Shown: positions 7,514 to 15,945, counted from the stretch's first letter. The stretch is 64,000 bases of DNA from Corynebacterium sp. MSK297 (GCF_030232885.1 NZ_JASPGD010000003.1:1-64000); one strand, 5' to 3'. Notes: a model not told the origin generated them from the sequence alone. Translations and numbers: made by a program.

Positions 7514-8830
7514 TTACGCGCCCATCATGTTCTGGCCACACACGCGCACGGCATTGCCGTTGACCGCGCGGGAACCAGAGCTAGCGAAAAACGCGACCGT
7601 TTCTGCAACATCGACTGGTAGACCACCCTGGTTCAGCGAGCTGATGCGACGGCCGATTTCCCGTGGGCCGGTAGGCATGGCGGCAGTCATCGCGGTTTCG
7701 ATAAAGCCCGGGGCCACGGCGTTGACGGTGCCGCCAGCGGCTGCCATTTTCTCGGCCAAAGCGTCGACAAGCCCGATCATGCCGGCCTTGGTGGTGGCGT
7801 AGTTGGTCTGGCCACGGTTACCGGAAATACCAGCCATCGACGAGATTCCGACGATATTGGCATCTGCTGCCAGGCCGCCGTTGTTCAGCATCTGCTCGGT
7901 GATGCGTACCGGGGCCACCAGGTTGATGTTTTGCACCATCTGCCACTGGCCCTCGTTCATATTCGCCAGCAGCTTATCGCGGGTAACACCGGCGTTGTGC
8001 ACGATGATGCCCACGGCCTTGCCGTAGCGCTGCTGGGCGTGCTCGGTGATGGCTTCGGCGGCGTTGTCTGCGGTGACATCCAGTGGCAGGGCAGTGCCTT
8101 TCACCTTGTTGGCGACTTCTGCCAATGCCTCGCCTGCCGGTGGAATGTCGATGCAGATTACGTCGGCGCCATCGCGGCCCAGTACTTCAGCGATGGTGGC
8201 ACCGATACCGCGGGCGGCACCGGTAACTACTGCGAGCTGGCCCGCCAGTGGGCGTTCCCAGTCCACGTTCTCGTTCTCTGTGGCAGAAACGCGAATAACC
8301 TGGCCGGAGACGAACGCGGACTTGCCAGACAGCAAGAAACGCAGCGTGGATTCCAACGCAGAAATTGGTGCTCCCGGCTCAACATAAACCAGCTGTCCGG
8401 TGGCACCCTTGCGTAGCTCCTTAGAAATGGAACGAGAGAAACCTTCCAGGGAGCGCGCGACGATGCGGGCATCACCTTCCAGGTCATCCGGGTTATTACC
8501 GATCACGACGACGCGACCCGAAGCGCCGAGCTTGCGCATCTGCGGGTGGAAGAAATTGTAGAGTTCGTGCAGCTGTTCCGGGCGGGTGATGCCGGTGGCG
8601 TCGAAGACGATGGCGGCGCGCTTGGAATCCGCCTCGGCGTCGAGAAGCTGGTAGTCCACCTGGAGCAGGGAACGGATGTCGTCGGCAAGATCGCCGCCAC
8701 CTACCACCACGGGACCATCCAGGAAGGGTTCGCCAGGGGTGTAGCGGCGGAGCTTGGTGCCCTGGGGGATGCCGAGTTTTGCGCCAAAGTCTGAGTTAAT
8801 GACGCGTTCCAACATGGATTTTTTCGCCAT
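7514..8830 (-). CDS. fabG4: 3-oxoacyl-ACP/CoA reductase, FabG4-like
   Basis: A 438-residue high-molecular-weight FabG. The first ~190 residues form a flavodoxin-like domain. The SDR domain then carries the cofactor motif TGAARGIG (203-210) and the catalytic Ser330/331, Y344 and K348 (QTNYATTKAG). Length and two-domain layout match M. tuberculosis FabG4 (454 residues), a 3-ketoacyl-CoA reductase. The ATG at 8830 has AGGAGG just upstream. It starts an operon with htdX and is divergent from fadA2, with a shared 160-bp region holding palindromes. Confidence 0.85.
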   Translation of the reverse strand: MAKKSMLERVINSDFGAKLGIPQGTKLRRYTPGEPFLDGPVVVGGGDLADDIRSLLQVDYQLLDAEADSKRAAIVFDATGITRPEQLHELYNFFHPQMRKLGASGRVVVIGNNPDDLEGDARIVARSLEGFSRSISKELRKGATGQLVYVEPGAPISALESTLRFLLSGKSAFVSGQVIRVSATENENVDWERPLAGQLAVVTGAARGIGATIAEVLGRDGADVICIDIPPAGEALAEVANKVKGTALPLDVTADNAAEAITEHAQQRYGKAVGIIVHNAGVTRDKLLANMNEGQWQMVQNINLVAPVRITEQMLNNGGLAADANIVGISSMAGISGNRGQTNYATTKAGMIGLVDALAEKMAAAGGTVNAVAPGFIETAMTAAMPTGPREIGRRISSLNQGGLPVDVAETVAFFASSGSRAVNGNAVRVCGQNMMGA

Positions 8831-8888
8831 AATGGGCCTCCTGTAGGGGGTAGAGACGAATTGTACGAATGGTTATGCGTGATTAAGG

Positions 8889-8906
8889 TTACACGAAATC
8901 GTGTAA
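8889..8906. promoter_or_regulatory. Perfect palindromic operator between fabG4 and fadA2
   Basis: TTACACGA-AA-TCGTGTAA: 8-bp arms with a 2-bp centre, typical of a TetR-family site. It lies midway in the divergent fabG4/fadA2 intergenic region, so one regulator could control both directions. The cognate regulator is not adjacent and was not identified. Confidence 0.65.
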
Positions 8907-8919
8907 AGTGAATCCTGGC

Positions 8920-8934
8920 ACCCTATCCTAGGGT
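8920..8934. promoter_or_regulatory. Second inverted repeat in the fabG4/fadA2 region
   Basis: ACCCTA-TCC-TAGGGT, 6-bp arms, 13 bases past the first palindrome on the fadA2 side. Possible second operator or a hairpin at the start of the fadA2 leader. Confidence 0.4.
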
Positions 8935-8990
8935 CACGGAAAAACTGCAGCAAGCAGATTGTTTTCTGAGACAAAACAAGGGAGAAAATT

Positions 8991-10286
8991 ATGACCCAGC
9001 GTCGAAAAGTCGCGATCTTGGGCGGCAACCGCATCCCGTTCGCCCGCTCGAACAAGGAATACTCCTCCGCATCCAACCAAGACATGCTCACCGCAGCCCT
9101 CAACGGCCTGGTAGCACGCTACGGACTGCAGGATGAGCGGGTCGGTCAAGTCACCGCAGGCGCCGTCCTGAAACACTCCCGGGACTTCAGCCTGACACGC
9201 GAATGCGTATTAGGCTCGCCGCTTGATTCGCAGACCCCAGGCACGGACATCCAGATGGCCTGCGGCACCGGCATCGCAGCAGCCGTACACGTGGCCGACG
9301 CCATCGCAGCCGGACGCATCGAATCCGGCATCGCCGGTGGCGTCGATACCACTTCCGACGCACCGCTGGCCGTCGGTGACCGCCTGCGCCGCACCCTGCT
9401 GGAACTGTCCCTCGCCAAGACCGCCGCCCAGCGCCTGAAACTGATCGGCTCCATCCGCCCGAAAGACCTGGCACCAGAAACCCCACGTAACTCCGAGCCA
9501 CGCACTGGCCTGTCGATGGGTGAGCACGCCGCAATCACCGCCCGGAAATTCGGCATTTCCCGCCAGGCACAAGACCAGCTGGCCGTGGAATCACACCAGA
9601 AACTGGCGAAGGCCTACGACGAAGGCTTCTTCGACGACCTGATCACCCCATTTTTGGGTGTCACGCGCGATACCAACCTGCGCCCAGACTCCACCGTCGA
9701 CAAGCTCGCTAAACTCAAGCCAGTATTCGGCAAAAAAGATGCCGAGCGCCACGGCGCCCAGGCCACGATGACCGCTGGTAACTCCACCACGCTGACCGAC
9801 GGCGCCTCCGTCGCCCTGCTGTCCAGCGAAGAATGGGCACAGCAGCACAACATCCCCGTCCGCGCATACCTGGTGGACTCCGAAGTAGCCGGTGTGGACT
9901 TCGTGCATGGCGACGACGGCCTGCTAATGGCACCGACCTACGCTGTGCCACGCCTGCTGGAGCGCAACGGCCTGAGCCTGCAGGACTTCGACTTCTACGA
10001 AATCCACGAAGCCTTCGCCTCCCAGGTGCTGGCAACCCTTTCCGCGTGGGAAGATGCAGACTACTGCCGCGAAAAACTCGGTTTGGATCAGCCATTGGGA
10101 GCTATCGACCGCGACAAGCTCAACGTCAAAGGATCCTCACTGGCAGCCGGACACCCATTCGCAGCCACCGGTGCACGCATCCTGGCAACCGTCGCCAAGA
10201 CCCTGGAAGAAAACGGTGGCGGCCGCGCGCTCGTATCCGTCTGCGCCGCCGGTGGACAGGGCATCACCGCCATCGTTGAGCGCTAA
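8991..10286 (+). CDS. fadA2: Acetyl-CoA C-acyltransferase (thiolase), FadA2-like
   Basis: A 431-residue thiolase with all catalytic residues visible: nucleophile C91 (MACGTG), H339 (EIHEAFA), H388 (LAAGHPFAATGAR) and C418 (SVCAAGGQG). It performs thiolytic cleavage of 3-ketoacyl-CoA in beta-oxidation, or the reverse condensation. GGGAG precedes the ATG. It is divergent from fabG4 and followed by a FadE5-like dehydrogenase on the same strand, the same gene set as Rv0241c-Rv0244c in M. tuberculosis. Together with HtdX and FabG4 it could supply all steps of an acyl-CoA elongation or degradation cycle. Confidence 0.88.
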   Translation: MTQRRKVAILGGNRIPFARSNKEYSSASNQDMLTAALNGLVARYGLQDERVGQVTAGAVLKHSRDFSLTRECVLGSPLDSQTPGTDIQMACGTGIAAAVHVADAIAAGRIESGIAGGVDTTSDAPLAVGDRLRRTLLELSLAKTAAQRLKLIGSIRPKDLAPETPRNSEPRTGLSMGEHAAITARKFGISRQAQDQLAVESHQKLAKAYDEGFFDDLITPFLGVTRDTNLRPDSTVDKLAKLKPVFGKKDAERHGAQATMTAGNSTTLTDGASVALLSSEEWAQQHNIPVRAYLVDSEVAGVDFVHGDDGLLMAPTYAVPRLLERNGLSLQDFDFYEIHEAFASQVLATLSAWEDADYCREKLGLDQPLGAIDRDKLNVKGSSLAAGHPFAATGARILATVAKTLEENGGGRALVSVCAAGGQGITAIVER

Positions 10287-10337
10287 ACGCTAAAAGTTGA
10301 ACGTTAAACGCTGAACCTTAAACGCTGAACGTTAAAC
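10280..10337. repeat. Imperfect short tandem repeats between fadA2 and fadE5
   Basis: The gap consists largely of alternating AAACGCT and GAACGTT/GAACCTT heptamers (about 14-base period) beginning at the fadA2 stop codon. Confidence 0.6.
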
Positions 10338-10383
10338 CAGCGTGAGAACAACCTGAGTGAGACCCTCCTGGAAGGAGACCCCC

Positions 10384-12546
10384 ATGAACCGCATCGCAGA
10401 ATTTGCCAAGAACCTGGGCAAAGACTCTGACAACGGCGTTAAAGACAACGGCTCTGCCACTAGCTCTGACAACGGTGCTAAAGGTGCTGGTGCTAAAGAC
10501 GCAGACTTGGAAACCAACTCGGCCAAGGGCACCCCGGAGCCATCCTCTCCGCGCACCCTGCCGACGGAACCAGACCATGCCGCAGCCGAAGACTTGCAGA
10601 AGCTTCTCGACGGTAAAGCCGCCCCATACCGCAAGGCAGTGCGTGAGACTCTGGAAGAAAAAGACCTGAAGCTGAACTTGGATGGTGGCATTGATGCCGT
10701 GCGTGACCGCATGTACGACCACATCAAGTTCTTGGTGGAATCCGGCGAATCCCGTCACTCGTTCTCCAAGGAAAACGGCGGTTCCGGAAACGCGCTGGCT
10801 GCAGTTTCTGGTATCGAAACCATCGGTGCGATCAACCCATCGCTGACCATCAAATCCGGTGTGCAGTGGGGGCTGTGGGGCGGCGCGGTCGACAACCTGG
10901 GTAGCGAGCGCCACCGCCATTACATCGAGAAGATCCAAAACGCCGAACTGCTCGGCTGCTACGCGATGACCGAACGCGGCCACGGTTCCAACGTGCAAGA
11001 GCTGGAAACCACCGCGACCTATGATCCAGACACGCACGAATTCATCATCAACAGTCCAACTGACTCGGCCCGCAAGGTCTATATCGGTAACGCGGGCCGT
11101 GACGGCCGCATGGCTGCAGTATTCGCGCAGCTTTACACCCCGGGCGAAGAAGAATCTCACGGCGTGCACTGCCTGATCGTGCCCATCCGCGACGAGGACG
11201 GCAACCCGCTCGACGGCGTCGAAATCGGCGATCACGGACGCAAAGGCGGCCTGCTGGGCGTGGACAACGGCACCCTGTTGTTCAACAACGTGCGCGTGCC
11301 ACGCGAAAACCTCCTGAACCGCTTCGGTGACGTGGAAGAAGACGGCACCTACGTCTCGCCGATTGACTCACGCAACCGCCGTTTCTTCACCATGCTGGGC
11401 ACGCTGATCCGCGGCCGCATCACCGTCGGCGGTGCAGGCCTGGCAGCTACCCGGACCGCCAGCGACATCGCCATCCGTTACGCTAACCGCCGTCGCCAGT
11501 TCGAAGGCGGCGAAAAGGGCGTCGAAAAGCGCCTGATCGACTACCGCCAGCACCGCCGTCGCTTGCTGATCCCACTGGCGCGCACCTACGCGCTGACTCT
11601 GCTGCAAAACCGCATCCTGGAACGTTACGATGACATGCTGAATAAGCAGGCCAGCGGACAATGGTCGGTCACTGACCCCACCGAAGAACAGCTGTTTGCC
11701 TCCCGCGAGATGGAATCGCTGGCTGCCGCCGTCAAGGCCGCATCCACCGAGCACGCCAACCGGACTTTGCAAGAAATGCGCGAAGCCTGTGGTGGCGCCG
11801 GATACATGTCCGAAAACCTGCTGACCACCCTGCGTGCCGACGCCGATATTTACTCCACCTTCGAAGGTGACAACACGGTGTTGATCCAGATGGTGGGCAA
11901 ACACCTGCTGACCGCCTTCGGCCGCGATATGCAGGATCTTTCCCCATGGGACATGGTCAAATACGGTGTGGAAACTGCTGCCGATACCGTCCGTCGCCGC
12001 ACCGGCATCCGTTCCGGCATGCAGTCCGTCATCGATCTGGTCTCCAACCGCGACGAGGACTCGCTGTTCGACGCCGGTTACCAGGTCAAGCTCATTGAAG
12101 ACCGCGAGCAGGCCGTGCTGCGTTCGCTGGTGCGTCGTATCGCCCCAGCCCGCAAGGCAGACCGCGCCGAGGCCGCCGAGATCATTGATAAGACCCAGGA
12201 CCACCTGATTGCCGTGTCCTGGGCGCACGTTGACTCGCTGCTGATGCGCACCATGGTCGAAACCGAACTGGAACTGCCAGAAGGCTCCGCCGCCCGCCAG
12301 GTATTTGAGCAGGTGCGTAGCTTGTTCTTCTTCGACCTGCTGATCAAACACGCCGGTTGGTACCAGGAGCACAACATGCTGCCATCCGGTCGCGTGAAAG
12401 CCGCCCGTGCCGCCATCAACGATCTGGTCGACTCGCTTGGCCCATGGTCGCAGGTGCTGACTGAAGCTTTCGCCACCCCGAAGAGCGCATGGAACGTGCC
12501 AATGCTGAACGACGGTGGCGTCGACGGCGGCGATAACGAAGCCTAG
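10384..12546 (+). CDS. fadE5: Acyl-CoA dehydrogenase, FadE5-like
   Basis: A 720-residue flavoprotein of the long acyl-CoA dehydrogenase/oxidase type: YAMTERGHGSNVQELETTATYD is the substrate-proximal motif, GGRITVGGAGLAATR-like sequence forms the mid-helical region, and EACGGAGYMSENLL...TFEGDN is the conserved C-terminal signature. M. tuberculosis FadE5 has about 611 residues; the extra length here is mainly N-terminal (about 65 residues) and low-complexity, repeating DNG and GAKGAGAKD units. ATG 10384 has AAGGAG seven bases upstream and is preferred to an ATG at 10357. Its stop codon lies at the first base of a duplicated tyrA tail. Confidence 0.82.
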   Translation: MNRIAEFAKNLGKDSDNGVKDNGSATSSDNGAKGAGAKDADLETNSAKGTPEPSSPRTLPTEPDHAAAEDLQKLLDGKAAPYRKAVRETLEEKDLKLNLDGGIDAVRDRMYDHIKFLVESGESRHSFSKENGGSGNALAAVSGIETIGAINPSLTIKSGVQWGLWGGAVDNLGSERHRHYIEKIQNAELLGCYAMTERGHGSNVQELETTATYDPDTHEFIINSPTDSARKVYIGNAGRDGRMAAVFAQLYTPGEEESHGVHCLIVPIRDEDGNPLDGVEIGDHGRKGGLLGVDNGTLLFNNVRVPRENLLNRFGDVEEDGTYVSPIDSRNRRFFTMLGTLIRGRITVGGAGLAATRTASDIAIRYANRRRQFEGGEKGVEKRLIDYRQHRRRLLIPLARTYALTLLQNRILERYDDMLNKQASGQWSVTDPTEEQLFASREMESLAAAVKAASTEHANRTLQEMREACGGAGYMSENLLTTLRADADIYSTFEGDNTVLIQMVGKHLLTAFGRDMQDLSPWDMVKYGVETAADTVRRRTGIRSGMQSVIDLVSNRDEDSLFDAGYQVKLIEDREQAVLRSLVRRIAPARKADRAEAAEIIDKTQDHLIAVSWAHVDSLLMRTMVETELELPEGSAARQVFEQVRSLFFFDLLIKHAGWYQEHNMLPSGRVKAARAAINDLVDSLGPWSQVLTEAFATPKSAWNVPMLNDGGVDGGDNEA

Positions 12547-12640
12547 AAAATCTCCATCCGGCCGCCGGTAGATTCCGTTTGCCGGAGCTGGTTCACCCAG
12601 CCCGGCGAGCCCGGGTGGAAACGCAACACCGGGCGGGAAG
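12544..12640. repeat. Duplicated tyrA 3' end (displaced copy)
   Basis: These 97 bases match 12901-12997 at 91 positions with no gaps. Read on the minus strand they encode the same tyrA C-terminal peptide; all six differences are third-codon changes that keep the amino acid. The copy abuts the fadE5 stop codon. Confidence 0.9.
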
Positions 12641-12653
12641 CTTGGCAACCAAG

Positions 12654-12680
12654 AAGGTCCGCAACCAAACAGCTTGGACC
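12654..12680 (-). terminator. Hairpin downstream of the small membrane protein gene
   Basis: AGGTCC and GGACCT form a 6-bp stem immediately after the stop codon of the minus-strand small gene. There is no clear T tract, so termination is uncertain. Confidence 0.3.
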
Positions 12681-12832
12681 TAGTGAATGCTCGAATTTGA
12701 GTTTTCTTCGAATAGTATCTCGAGTTTTTTCTCAATTCTGTTCATTTTCTTGAACAGAGTTATCAAGATAAAAACGATGGCAAGAATTATAATAACTGGG
12801 ATAGCGATTAACAGTACTTGTGCAATGCTCAT
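12680..12832 (-). CDS. Small single-span membrane protein inside a tyrA-tail duplication
   Basis: A 50-residue product from the ATG at 12832 (MSIAQVLLIAIPVII...): one long hydrophobic helix (about residues 4-27), then a basic turn (KKMNRIEKKLE) and an acidic, Asn/Ser-rich tail. The frame extends further upstream, but those 16 residues are Cys/Pro-rich and unlikely. The gene is clearly richer in A+T than its neighbours and sits in a 260-bp insert between two copies of the tyrA tail. No ribosome-binding site is evident. A small envelope peptide, holin-like factor or type I toxin are all possible; function unknown. Confidence 0.5.
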   Translation of the reverse strand: MSIAQVLLIAIPVIIILAIVFILITLFKKMNRIEKKLEILFEENSNSSIH

Positions 12833-12899
12833 GATGTCAGATTCTAGGGTGTGACATGGGCGCGGGCAATAGTTGCGCAATTGAATAGTGTACGCGGCC

Positions 12900-13928
12900 T
12901 TAGAAAATCTCCATCCGGCCGCCGGTGGATTCCGTTTGCCGGAGCTGGTTGACCCAGCCCGGTGAACCCGGATGGAACCGCAACACCGGGCGGGAAGAAA
13001 TCTTCACCGGCGACACCGACTCACGGCGCGCGCCGGTGCGTGCCTCCAAACGACGCCGCGCCCGGTTACCCGCCACAGCCAGCTCCCGGATCGACGGCGG
13101 ATCCTGCGACAGTGTGTCGTGCGCCTCGGCCAATAACTCGATAGCTTCTTCCAACGCCTCGCACAGCGCCACGGAGTTCGTTTCGCACATCGCCTGAATC
13201 AACTCCGGGTTCGTGCCCGCCACCCGCGTGGCGTCTTTAAACGAGCCGGCCGCCAGCGACTGTGCCAAAATCCCGCCATTATCTCCGGTCACCGACAACG
13301 CCAACGCCATTAAGTGCGGCAAATGCGAGACCCGGGCGACGGCGTGATCATGGTTGACCACCCGTGCCGGGATGGCCTCGGCGCCAGTAGCACTGGCCAT
13401 GCGCACGACGTCGGTAAACAGCTCAATCCAGCCCGCATCAATGAGCTGGCCATTTTTTTGTTGCTGGTCAGCGTAGTCATAGGTAATTGCCCAGGTGGCG
13501 CGCTCAAACAAACCCTTGCGGGAGGCATTCCACCCCGACTCCGAGGTTCCCGCCATCGGGTGCCCGCCAACGTAACGCGCCTCCATGCCTCGCTTGCGGA
13601 TCTCCGCGTACACCTCCCACTTCACACTCACGACATCGCTGATGCCGCAGCTGGGAGCGTATTCCGCGATCTGATCCAACACCGCACCCACCGCAAACAT
13701 GGGCACCGCGACGACGATCAGCGCGTTGTCTTCCTCCGCCCGGCGTAGCACCTGCGGCAAATCATCGGAGACGTCGTAGCCCTCCGAGACCGCTTTGCGC
13801 GCGCCGGACGTCGAGCGGTTATAGCCAAAGGCGGTATCGCCAGCTGCGACTAAATCGCGCAGCAAAGAACCTCCGATCAGCCCGAGACCGACTAAACACA
13901 CTGGACGCGAAATTCTGGAGGATAGCAC
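12900..13928 (-). CDS. tyrA: Prephenate dehydrogenase
   Basis: A 342-residue protein with an N-terminal NAD(P)-binding motif (VGLGLIGGSLLRDL, about residues 12-25), a GGHPMAGTSESGW segment typical of prephenate/arogenate dehydrogenases, and a helical C-terminal domain with RVSHLPHLMA. It catalyses oxidative decarboxylation of prephenate (or arogenate) in tyrosine synthesis. The start is a GTG at 13926-13928; the ribosome-binding site is weak. Its last 31 codons are duplicated at 12544-12640, the other side of a small AT-rich insert. The intact gene is the 12900-13928 copy. Confidence 0.88.
   Translation of the reverse strand: MLSSRISRPVCLVGLGLIGGSLLRDLVAAGDTAFGYNRSTSGARKAVSEGYDVSDDLPQVLRRAEEDNALIVVAVPMFAVGAVLDQIAEYAPSCGISDVVSVKWEVYAEIRKRGMEARYVGGHPMAGTSESGWNASRKGLFERATWAITYDYADQQQKNGQLIDAGWIELFTDVVRMASATGAEAIPARVVNHDHAVARVSHLPHLMALALSVTGDNGGILAQSLAAGSFKDATRVAGTNPELIQAMCETNSVALCEALEEAIELLAEAHDTLSQDPPSIRELAVAGNRARRRLEARTGARRESVSPVKISSRPVLRFHPGSPGWVNQLRQTESTGGRMEIF
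12901..12997. repeat. Native tyrA 3' end, second copy of the 97-bp repeat
   Basis: Partner of 12544-12640, 94% identical, same orientation. The two copies bracket a 260-bp insert. Confidence 0.9.
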
Positions 13929-13967
13929 GGTATCAATTTTGCCAGAATGCGACTAGTCTCACGAGGT

Positions 13968-14462
13968 ATGAACCAGCAAGATTTTGGACCGAGCTTTTCC
14001 GTCGTCGTCACCACCGTCGATGGCGCCTGGACTGTGCGCAGCTACGCGGATGATTTCGACGACATCGACACGTCCATCACGCAGGTGCGCAACCTGCGTT
14101 CAGAATCCGCCGCCTTCGCCATGCTCTGCATTGACGACGACTACTTCGTGCTGGTCCGCCCCACGCCCGGCGGGGTGCGCCTGCTGCTTTCCGACGCCAC
14201 GATGGCCGTCGACGACGACTTCGCCGCCTCTGTGCTGGACCGGTTGGACATCGACGTGCCGGATATCGCGGAGGAAGAACTCGACGAGATCGAAGGCTGG
14301 GCCGACGGAGACTTCGCGATCCTCGCTGACCTCGGCGTTTCCGAGCAGATGCTGGAGGTTATGACCGACAACCTGGACGAATCCCCCAGTGACCAGCTGG
14401 TGCGCATCGCTGAAGAGCTCGGCTTCGACGAAGAATTCCTGGACGTCACCGGGCTGGATTAG
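13968..14462 (+). CDS. tRNA adenosine deaminase-associated protein
   Basis: A 164-residue acidic protein starting MNQQDFGPSFSVVVTTVDGAW. It matches a short actinobacterial family always found beside tadA and named for that; biochemical function is not established. The ATG at 13968 is chosen because an upstream ATG at 13947 adds an unlikely leader. tadA follows 12 bases after its stop, so the two are co-transcribed. It is divergent from tyrA with only about 40 bases between starts. Confidence 0.75.
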   Translation: MNQQDFGPSFSVVVTTVDGAWTVRSYADDFDDIDTSITQVRNLRSESAAFAMLCIDDDYFVLVRPTPGGVRLLLSDATMAVDDDFAASVLDRLDIDVPDIAEEELDEIEGWADGDFAILADLGVSEQMLEVMTDNLDESPSDQLVRIAEELGFDEEFLDVTGLD

Positions 14463-14474
14463 AGGGGCCGTTTC

Positions 14475-15083
14475 GTGCTTGACGACGCAGCGGTGGACGC
14501 GGTGCCTGGCGACGCGGTGCAGTGCCGGGTGCTTGGCGACGCAGCGGCGCGCGTAGCGGCTGGCGACTCAGAGACGGACTCAGAGCCTGGCGACACAACG
14601 GCGCCCCGAGTGCTCCCGGAACAGTCCGCGCTCACGCGCGCACGCTCCCGTATGGACCGTGCTCTTGCAGCCGCGCGCGACACCCCGGCCGGGGATATAC
14701 CGGTCGGGGCAGTCGTGTTTGGCCCGGACGGGGAGCCAGTCGCGGCGGCCACCAACCGTCGGCAAGTGGACAATGACCCCACCGCGCACGCCGAAGTGCT
14801 GGCGCTGCGTGCGGCGGCGGAAAAACTCGGGCGCTGGCGTTTGGAGGACTGCGAGCTCGTGGTCACCCTGGAACCCTGCGTGATGTGCGCGGGAGCGGCC
14901 GTGGCTGCGCGGGTGGGTAGCATCGTGTTTGGCGCGTGGGAACCGAAAACCGGGGCGTGTGGTTCCTACGTGGATGCGGTGCGTGCGCCCGGAGCGCTGT
15001 ACGTGCCGGAAGTCCGCGGCGGGGTGGCGGAATCTGAATGCCAAGCGATAATTCACAGTTTCTTTTCAGACTTGCGGCGGTGA
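14475..15083 (+). CDS. tadA: tRNA-specific adenosine deaminase with repeat-rich N-terminal extension
   Basis: The C-terminal ~143 residues are a typical TadA: the zinc/catalytic HAE motif (TAHAEVLALR) and PCVMCAG. The enzyme converts A34 to inosine in the tRNA-Arg(ACG) anticodon. A GTG at 14475 preceded by AGAGGGG is the best supported start and gives 202 residues; the first ~58 are a repetitive Ala/Gly/Asp stretch (GDA units). Translation could alternatively begin at ATG 14652, which gives the usual length but has no ribosome-binding site. The extension is probably a recent repeat expansion. Confidence 0.82.
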   Translation: MLDDAAVDAVPGDAVQCRVLGDAAARVAAGDSETDSEPGDTTAPRVLPEQSALTRARSRMDRALAAARDTPAGDIPVGAVVFGPDGEPVAAATNRRQVDNDPTAHAEVLALRAAAEKLGRWRLEDCELVVTLEPCVMCAGAAVAARVGSIVFGAWEPKTGACGSYVDAVRAPGALYVPEVRGGVAESECQAIIHSFFSDLRR

Positions 15084-15140
15084 TCTTCGGTAGAATGGTT
15101 CGTGTTAGCTTCACAAACGTTTCCTAGGAGGGAAAATACA

Positions 15141-15365
15141 ATGGCTGATGCAGAAAGCTTCCTGGACAAGGCTAAGGCTAAGGGCAAGGAGATCGTTGGC
15201 GAGGTTCTCGACAACGACGAGATGAAGAACGAAGGCAAGGGCGAGGGTGCAGCCGCTGAGGCTAAGGGCACCGTTAACGACGCCAAGGACAAGGTCGAAG
15301 ACAAGGCTGATGATCTGAAGGACAAGGCTTCTGAGACCCTCGGCAAGCTGACCGACGACAAGTAA
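15141..15365 (+). CDS. CsbD-family stress protein
   Basis: A 74-residue, extremely Lys/Glu/Asp/Ala-rich helical protein (KAKAKGKEIVGEVLDNDEM, then repeated KDKVEDKADDLKDKAS heptads) with the CsbD-like fold pattern. AGGAGGG lies nine bases before the ATG. Family members are abundant, general-stress-induced proteins with no known activity. A hairpin follows 18 bases after the stop. Confidence 0.75.
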   Translation: MADAESFLDKAKAKGKEIVGEVLDNDEMKNEGKGEGAAAEAKGTVNDAKDKVEDKADDLKDKASETLGKLTDDK

Positions 15366-15382
15366 ATTGTCTGCTTAAAACG

Positions 15383-15409
15383 CCCGGTCAGCTTTGCTGG
15401 CTGGGGTTT
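15383..15409 (+). terminator. Terminator after the CsbD gene
   Basis: CCCGGTCAGC-TTT-GCTGGCTGGGG hairpin, including G-U pairs, followed by GGTTT. Confidence 0.5.
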
Positions 15410-15854
15410 CCGCCCGTTCGCGTGTGGTGCATTGTGCACTGCGTGCGGCGGGCGGTTTTTGCGTGTGGGGCGGGGCGTGCGGCGGGGTGGGTGTGCGGTG
15501 GGTAGCTCGGTGGGGGCGTAGATGCGTGCCGACGGCTGCGGTGATGCCCGGGGCTGGGTGGGTATTCGTATGGTTTTGAGGTGCGGGCGGGTGCAGTTTT
15601 GGGGTGGGGGTGCTCCGGAAATAGTGCAGTTTTACAAATAGAGTCTGCTTTGGGCCCTGTTTTGGGTGTCTATTTGCAAAACTGCGCCACTTACGCGACT
15701 TATTCCGCCTTGCCCATCCCGGTTTTCTCTCCGCAGTGGCCGCAGTGGCCGTCCACCCGGCTCACCTCGCACACGCCCCACGCCCCACGCGCCTTACACG
15801 CCCCACCCGCCCCAGATTTGGACACAGCCCGCAGTCTGTTCTATCCTTATCGGC
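15410..15854. other. Intergenic region without genes
   Basis: The first ~200 bases are G-rich with simple-sequence character and no credible ORF. A long inverted repeat (15626-15685) lies in the middle. The last ~140 bases lead into tRNA-Ser and contain repeated CACGCC/CGCCCCA units. No further gene seen. Confidence 0.5.
15626..15685. repeat. Inverted-repeat element, copy 1 of a three-member family
   Basis: Arms GCAGTTTTACAAATAGA and TCTATTTGCAAAACTGC pair at 16 of 17 positions around a 26-base centre containing 'cctgttttgggtgtc'. The TTTTACAAATA arm and the 'ctgttttggg(g)t' phrase recur at 35231-35305 and 37648-37721. Confidence 0.6.
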
Positions 15855-15945
15855 GGTGGCGTGTCCGAGCGGCCGAAGGTGAACGCCTCGAAAGCGTTTG
15901 TTGGGTAACCCCCAACCGCGGGTTCGAATCCCGCCGCCACCGCCA
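15855..15945 (+). tRNA. tRNA-Ser(CGA)
   Basis: Class II tRNA. The acceptor stem GGTGGCG (15855-15861) pairs with CGCCACC (15935-15941), followed by discriminator G and encoded CCA (15943-15945). The anticodon loop CTCGAAA gives anticodon CGA, there is a long variable arm (TTGGGTAACCCCCAA), and the T-arm is GCGGG-TTCGAAT-CCCGC. The discriminator G and long variable arm fix serine identity. Confidence 0.95.

Noticed and set aside
11368-12735. 455-codon minus-strand frame opposite fadE5
   Set aside because: Shadow of fadE5; composition (Gly/Val/His-rich) and lack of motifs argue against coding.
15852-15858. Alternative tRNA-Ser 5' end three bases upstream (GGCGGTG acceptor)
   Set aside because: It would give discriminator A and no encoded CCA; starting at 15855 gives the serine discriminator G plus CCA.
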